Assembly (NCBI GenBank): GCA_021324975.1
Contig: JAJPIA010000033.1
Span: 1 to 47,672, forward strand
DNA: 47,672 nucleotides
Reading direction: 5' to 3'
Origin: Bacillota bacterium
GTDB lineage: Bacteria > Sysuimicrobiota > Sysuimicrobiia > Sysuimicrobiales > Segetimicrobiaceae
The notes below the pieces were generated by a model. It was not told the DNA's origin, ran no database searches, and saw only the letters and a program-made list of their open reading frames with translations. A program made the position numbers and the translations under genes. Below are positions 43,570 to 47,672 of the stretch, one piece after another; position 1 is the first letter of the stretch; each line of letters opens with the position of its first letter.

Positions 43570-44186
43570 GTTCGCCGGCTTGCTCCGAGCAAGGCTGCGA
43601 GCTCCGCTGACCAATGCATCTCGAAAAGTTCTGTGACAATATCTCTGCGGCCGCAGAAATGTGAGGAGGCGTTTCGATCGATGTTAACGATTATGAAACT
43701 CCTCTCACCGCCCGTGACAGGGCATCCTGCGAGGTCACACCCTCGCCGAGTCGAATGAGGCCGTGCGCCTCGTAAGAAGGTGCTTCGGGAAGGTACCGCC
43801 TGTGCAAACTCACAGTGTGCGCCGTTGATTCGAAATTCCAGTCATCACCCTGCTGGATTCACGTCCATTGCGCCGCAAGCGCGTTGATAATTTCATGGGC
43901 TTTATGTTAAGGTTGCTGCCAACCCCACGGCGGCGGCATCGGGACCGCGCAATACGTCGGCCGATGGGGCTGGCAACAGCGACGACGCGCACGCCCCGGC
44001 GGTCGAGGGAGACCACGGTCGGCGTGTCCGAGACGCTGCGGGGTCAGCATAATTGAGCGCCGGCTTTGGCGTAAGTTATCGTCGCCAGTGGCCGCCCGGC
44101 GGTAATGCCGGGAGGCACACGTAGCCGGCGGAAATCGCATATTAAATGGTTCGGATCCGAAGGCCTTCGGGTTCAAAGGTTGGGTA
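43570..44186. other. Long intergenic region upstream of the response-regulator relic
   Basis: About 620 bases without a credible gene, noticeably more AT-rich in places. A perfect 14-bp palindrome TCTGCGGCCGCAGA is at 43644-43657. CTTTATGTTAA at 43900-43910 matches the element upstream of the intact response regulator (930-939). No tRNA or other RNA gene was recognised. Confidence 0.45.
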
Positions 44187-44835
44187 GTGAGCGGCAGAAC
44201 GAGGGTACTCATAGTCGAGCCTCACCCGGTGACCCGGGTGGGACTGCAGCGTGTCCTCCAGCGTGATTCCTCGATCGAACTTCTGGGCATGAGCGGCACG
44301 GCCGCCGAGGCGCTCGAGCAGTGTACGCGCCTGCAGCCTTCGATCACGATCATGGACGTCGCGCTTCCCGATGGGAACGGAATCGAGGTGTGCCGGGCGA
44401 TCAAGCGGATCAGCCCGCGCATCAGCGTGCTGATCTTGAGTGCGGTGAATGATGACGCCACGGTGTTCGGGCGCCGGCGCGTCGGGATATGTTCTCAAAG
44501 ATATTCTCCCGGAGAACCTTTTGCGAGCGATCCACACACTTCGCAACGGGCAGGCGATACTCGACCCGAGTGTCGCGAAACGAATGCTCGATCAGTTTGC
44601 CCAGTTCGCGAATGGCGAGAAAGGAAAGACCTCTTCCACCGGCCGGTTGACGAAGCGCGAGACAGAGATTCTCGTGGAAGTGGCGAAAGGCACCACGAAC
44701 AAGGACATCGCCCGCCGCCTCTACATCTCGGAGAGCACGGTCAAGGCCCGATTGCGCACCATTTTTGAGCGGATCGGCGTGCATGACCGGACCCACGCGA
44801 TCGCGTACGCGATGCGGGAGGGATATATGCGATAA
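44187..44835 (+). pseudogene. Frameshifted NarL-type response regulator, paralog of 1073
   Basis: The first frame (GTG 44187) encodes SGRTRVLIVEPHPVTRVGLQ through NDDATVFG; the rest of the receiver (GAGASGYVLKDILPENLL) and the LuxR HTH (LTKRETEILVEVAKGTTNKD) are in the next frame and end at 44835. Compared with the intact copy, 8 bases equivalent to AGCCATTG are missing at about 44470, breaking the gene. Unlike the intact copy, this one keeps the phospho-acceptor Asp57 (IMDVALP). The two proteins are otherwise very alike over the whole length. An 8-base loss is unlikely to be a read error, but an assembly fault cannot be excluded. Confidence 0.8.
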
Positions 44836-45126
44836 TCTGACGCCGGCGGCCGCCCAGCGAGGGGCTTGTCCCCCACCTACGGACGAATGCGGATCCGGGT
44901 GTGGTGGCTTGGGGGAGCAAACGGATGTTGACATCGACCTGCGAACACCCAAGCTCGAAAGGGCGTCATCCGCCGGGAGATCTCGGTATCACGGCGCTGG
45001 TGGACGCGACAGGCTGGGATCCTCGTGCACTGAATACTGTCACGATCCTCTGGGAACGAAAGATCAGGGGGCGCCGAGAACAGCAAGTCGCGTGGCGAAA
45101 GACGGGGACGATGTTGTTGGCCCCCG

Positions 45127-45310
45127 TGTGTATCCTTCCGAGGGCGCGACGGCGCGGCGAGCCCGTTGACGTCATCGTGCAGACTCCGCTTGCGCTCGGC
45201 GCGGACGGCGTCGACTCATGGGCCTGCCACCGGCCGTGAAATCATACGCTGCGGACCCCCTTGAACAAGGATGGCGCTCCCAATCCCTCTGGGACTTCCT
45301 GGTGACGACC
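45127..45310 (+). pseudogene. C-terminal remnant of the TIM-barrel-like polysaccharide-locus gene
   Basis: Nucleotide and protein similarity by eye to 14809-14992: TPLALGADGVD is identical and is followed by SWACHRP against IWAWHRP. The Trp codon TGG after HRP is TGA here (HRP-stop), and there is a frameshift near 45155. After the stop, LNKDGAPN-like coding continues to about 45310. The N-terminal two thirds of the gene are absent or too decayed to see in 44836-45126. It lies right after the response-regulator relic. Confidence 0.7.
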
Positions 45311-45468
45311 GCGGCACCTCCCGCTCAAGCCGTAGTCTCATGCGCGCGCCTCATAGCCGGAAGGGTGCGAGGATGATCGACTCTTTGACTGCACGGTCAC
45401 CCGATGCGGCGGTTTTGCGGGACGTGAAGCGTGAGGCCGGGTGAATCGATGCCCAGGGGTGAGCGCGT

Positions 45469-46170
45469 ATGGACGAATTTGACACCATCCTCGAGGCGTA
45501 TCGACGGCATCGAGAGCAGTTCCCTTTGACGTTCTTCACGTACGAGAACATGGCCCATCTCTGCAGGATTCAGGAGCGTCATCGGGCGACGCTCACCACG
45601 CTCGCCCGAGCCGGCTACTGCCCGCTTGCAGGACTCCGCATTCTGGATGTTGGCTGCGGTGACGGGAACATGCTGCGACAGTTCCTGCAGTGGGGGGCGC
45701 TGCCAGAAAATCTCGCCGGCATCGACTTGCGTCCCGCGGCAGCGGACTATGCTCGTTCTCTCAATCCCAACCTGGACGTGCGATGCGGAGACGCCATCGC
45801 CCTGCCATGGCCGGATGAATCATTTGATCTTGTCTGTCAGCATACCGTCTTTACCTCCATCGTCAGTCCTGAAGTCAGGAAGAAGGTCGCCAACGAAATG
45901 TGCAGGGTCTTGCGTCCCGGCCGGGCAATCCTATGGTACGATTTCATTTACAATAACCCCCGGAATCCGAATGTGCGCGGTATTCCTCGAAAAAAGATTC
46001 AAGCACTGTTTCCGGACTTCGACGTCCGGTTGTGCAGCCTGACGCTCATTTCGATGATTGCGCGGCGTCTGCCGGAACCGCTCCTTCCCGTACTGTACCC
46101 TCTATTGTCTGCGGTGCGGCCGCTGCGCACCCACTGCTTCGGCTTGCTGATCAAGCCTGTAGTAACGTGA
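45469..46170 (+). CDS. SAM-dependent methyltransferase (class I)
   Basis: A 233-residue protein with motif I LRILDVGCGDGNMLRQFL (about 57-74), the acidic end of strand 2 in LAGIDLRPAA, RCGDAIALPWPDESFDLVC as motifs II-III, and VLRPGRAILWYDFIYNNP. This is the Methyltransf_11 type; it might act on a sugar, a lipid or a small molecule. It has no ribosome binding site of high quality. Codon use appears less GC-rich than in the polysaccharide genes, which hints at a different origin. Its place after two relics of the polysaccharide locus suggests it may have belonged to a lost second locus. Confidence 0.88.
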   Translation: MDEFDTILEAYRRHREQFPLTFFTYENMAHLCRIQERHRATLTTLARAGYCPLAGLRILDVGCGDGNMLRQFLQWGALPENLAGIDLRPAAADYARSLNPNLDVRCGDAIALPWPDESFDLVCQHTVFTSIVSPEVRKKVANEMCRVLRPGRAILWYDFIYNNPRNPNVRGIPRKKIQALFPDFDVRLCSLTLISMIARRLPEPLLPVLYPLLSAVRPLRTHCFGLLIKPVVT

Positions 46171-46246
46171 CGAAATGCGATTACGCGACCCGACCGCCAC
46201 GCCCAGCGCGCCGGCCCCGTTCGAGAACCCGAGCGATGCCAAGGTA

Positions 46247-47566
46247 TTACGCGAGTTCGCTCCTGTACGTCTCCTTCACCGCCAACAGGTAGGTAAGGAA
46301 GGAAACGATTCCCGATGCGATCAGATAGTAGGTGAAGGACAGGTTATTCTTTGTGGTCGCGACGAGGAATGTAGCGATGAACGGCGCCGTGCCGCCGAAC
46401 GCCGCCACGGTCAGATTGTAGGGGATCGAGATCGACGTATAACGTACGCGGGTCGGGAACATCTCGACGTAGGCCGCGACACAGGCACCCGAGAAGAGCG
46501 CCTGGATGAAGACGCCGATGATCTGCGCGATGAGGATCACGCCGAAGTGTCGTGAGGCCATCCAGAGAAACAGCGGGTACGGCAGGAGGATCGCTGCCGC
46601 CCCGTGCGCCAGCAGGATCGGGCGTCTCCCGATGCGATCGGAGAGGATGCCGAGCAATGGCACCATGATGAGGAAGAGGATCAGGCCAATCGTATTAATG
46701 CTTGACGCCGTGCGAAGCGGCAGTTTCAGGACAGCGGAAACGTATGTGGGGAAGTACGCGAGAAACACGTAGTAAGCGACGGTGCCGCTCAAGGTGAAGC
46801 CCACGACGATCAACAAGTACCGCCAATGCTTCCCAAACGCCTCGGCGATCGGGGAGGCTGCGATTTGCCCGGCCTGCTGGATCGCACGGAACTTAGGGGT
46901 CTCTTCGACCCTCAATCGCAGGTAGAGCCCAATCGCTGCCATCACGAGGCCCGACCAGAACGGAATGCGCCAGCCCCAAGCGGCGAGCGACTCGGGCGAC
47001 ATGACGGAGGTGAGCAGTGTCGCGATGGCCGACCCCAGCAAGAAGCCGCCCCCCACGCTCACTTGCTGCCAGCTACCGATGAAGCCGCGGCGCTCGTGCG
47101 GCGCATACTCCACGAGAAACGCCGCGGCGCCGGCCCATTCCCCACCGGCCGAGAATCCCTGAAAGAGCCGGAACAGCACCAGCAGAATCGGCGCGAGCAC
47201 TCCGATCTGGCCGTAGGTAGGAAGAATCCCTACAAGAAACGTCGCGATGCCCATCAGGATAATCGTCGCCGCGAGCGCGTTGCGGCGACCAATCTTGTCG
47301 CCGAGATGGCCGAAGACTACACCGCCTACAGGTCGCATGAAGAAGCCGACCCCGAACACGGCAAAAGCGAGCAGCAATGACCGGTAGGCGACCGTTGAGG
47401 GGAAGAAGTTGCGGCCGAGAAATGCCGCAAAATACGCGTAGACGGCGAAATCGTACCACTCGATGACGGTTCCGACTGCTCCGGCTGCAATCGGTACTTT
47501 TGCTGCCTCGGCAGCGGCGGCGGATTCCTGCGGCATTCCGGGGGCCATGGTACGCGCCATCTCCAT
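46247..47566 (-). CDS. MFS transporter, metabolite:H+ symporter (MHS) family
   Basis: A 439-residue, 12-helix transporter with the MHS hallmarks: GTVIEWYDFAVYAYFAAFLG in helix 1, GFFMRPVGGVVFGHLGDKIG then RRNAL in loop 2-3, RLFQGFSAGGEWAGAAAFLV in helix 4 and EYAPHERRGFIGSWQQ. Relatives (ProP, KgtP, ShiA, citrate carriers) import organic acids, osmolytes or shikimate with protons; the substrate is not predictable. AAGGGGGA precedes ATG 47566. The region to the window end (47567-47672) holds its promoter area and no further gene. It converges with the methyltransferase. Confidence 0.92.
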   Translation of the reverse strand: MEMARTMAPGMPQESAAAAEAAKVPIAAGAVGTVIEWYDFAVYAYFAAFLGRNFFPSTVAYRSLLLAFAVFGVGFFMRPVGGVVFGHLGDKIGRRNALAATIILMGIATFLVGILPTYGQIGVLAPILLVLFRLFQGFSAGGEWAGAAAFLVEYAPHERRGFIGSWQQVSVGGGFLLGSAIATLLTSVMSPESLAAWGWRIPFWSGLVMAAIGLYLRLRVEETPKFRAIQQAGQIAASPIAEAFGKHWRYLLIVVGFTLSGTVAYYVFLAYFPTYVSAVLKLPLRTASSINTIGLILFLIMVPLLGILSDRIGRRPILLAHGAAAILLPYPLFLWMASRHFGVILIAQIIGVFIQALFSGACVAAYVEMFPTRVRYTSISIPYNLTVAAFGGTAPFIATFLVATTKNNLSFTYYLIASGIVSFLTYLLAVKETYRSELA

Positions 47567-47672
47567 TCCCCCTTATCTGTAGAGGGCCCCCGTGTCAAGA
47601 GGCGAGAGACCCCCGAAGTTACGAGCACAGCAGTCCTTGCCAGTTGCAGCCGGGACATGGTGCGGACGAAAC

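Noticed and set aside
43644-43657. 14-bp palindrome TCTGCGGCCGCAGA as a terminator or operator
   Set aside because: No gene ends or starts near it, there is no T-run, and short GC palindromes occur by chance in this composition.
44765-45239. Open frames covering the gap after the response-regulator relic as genes
   Set aside because: No ribosome binding site or start context. Their only recognisable parts are the end of the regulator and the decayed TIM-barrel fragment.
47587-47604. TTGACA on the minus strand (47593-47598) as -35 of the MHS transporter
   Set aside because: At 17 bases spacing the would-be -10 is TAAGGG, which is poor and overlaps the ribosome binding site.
1-47672. tRNA, rRNA, transposase and attachment-site signatures
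   Set aside because: I looked for T-loop GGTTCRA patterns, rRNA-like blocks, transposase motifs and flanking inverted repeats and found none that held up by eye.

Overview
The window is about 47.7 kb of very GC-rich bacterial chromosome. It has densely packed genes, frequent ATGA stop/start overlaps and GGAGG ribosome binding sites. I see no phage, transposase, CRISPR array, rRNA or tRNA. The outer-membrane-type polysaccharide export protein (SLBB repeats) suggests a diderm cell. The mix of peptide ABC transporters, MFS pumps and a very GC-rich envelope locus would fit an uncultured soil or sediment lineage such as the Sysuimicrobiota/ANGP1 or Chloroflexota-like groups. That placement is only a guess; no phylogenetic marker is present.

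Region 1 (1-19,024) is one large exopolysaccharide/capsule locus. At its head sit a DivIVA-like coiled-coil gene (minus strand), a LuxR/NarL-type orphan response regulator whose phospho-acceptor Asp is replaced by Glu, and a small helical protein with a coupled 8-codon leader ORF. A co-directional run of 13 genes follows: SLBB export protein, Wzc-like co-polymerase with a degenerate tyrosine-kinase domain, Wzx-type flippase, P-loop kinase-like protein, Wzy/WaaL-type polymerase or ligase, DegT aminotransferase, CapM/PglA-like GT4 glycosyltransferase, initiating sugar-phosphate transferase, PIG-L/LmbE deacetylase, secreted TIM-barrel-like protein, membrane-anchored SDR epimerase, nucleotidyltransferase-kinase fusion and WbqC-family protein. 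The likely scheme is: first sugar phosphate placed on undecaprenyl phosphate, one sugar added, amino sugar made and deacetylated, repeat unit flipped, polymerised, and exported through the Wzc/Wza-like pair.

Region 2 (19,250-27,744) is transport: a DrrAB-type ABC exporter (plus strand), then on the minus strand an MFS sugar-porter-like gene followed by a peptide ABC importer (binding protein and two permeases, no ATPases nearby), and upstream of them a multidrug-type MFS gene. Region 3 (28,120-39,469) is mixed housekeeping/accessory: a small one-helix membrane protein, a fused CydDC-type ABC exporter, DinB-like and NUDIX genes, an MFS exporter, a small basic protein, a large NB-ARC/TPR LuxR regulator, and a cytidine deaminase plus ATP-dependent DNA ligase pair. 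Region 4 (39,834-43,569) holds a secreted Gly/Asn-repeat protein, a D-aminopeptidase (S12 family), and an ArsR regulator followed by a truncated SRPBCC partner.

Region 5 (44,187-47,566) carries a frameshifted paralog of the response regulator, a decayed C-terminal piece of the region-1 TIM-barrel gene, a methyltransferase and an MHS-family MFS transporter. The two relics appear to be the remains of a second copy of the polysaccharide locus. Together with gene fragments at 32.2 kb (alpha/beta hydrolase), 41.1 kb (DNA ligase) and 43.4 kb (SRPBCC), they show a genome with visible gene decay between intact genes.
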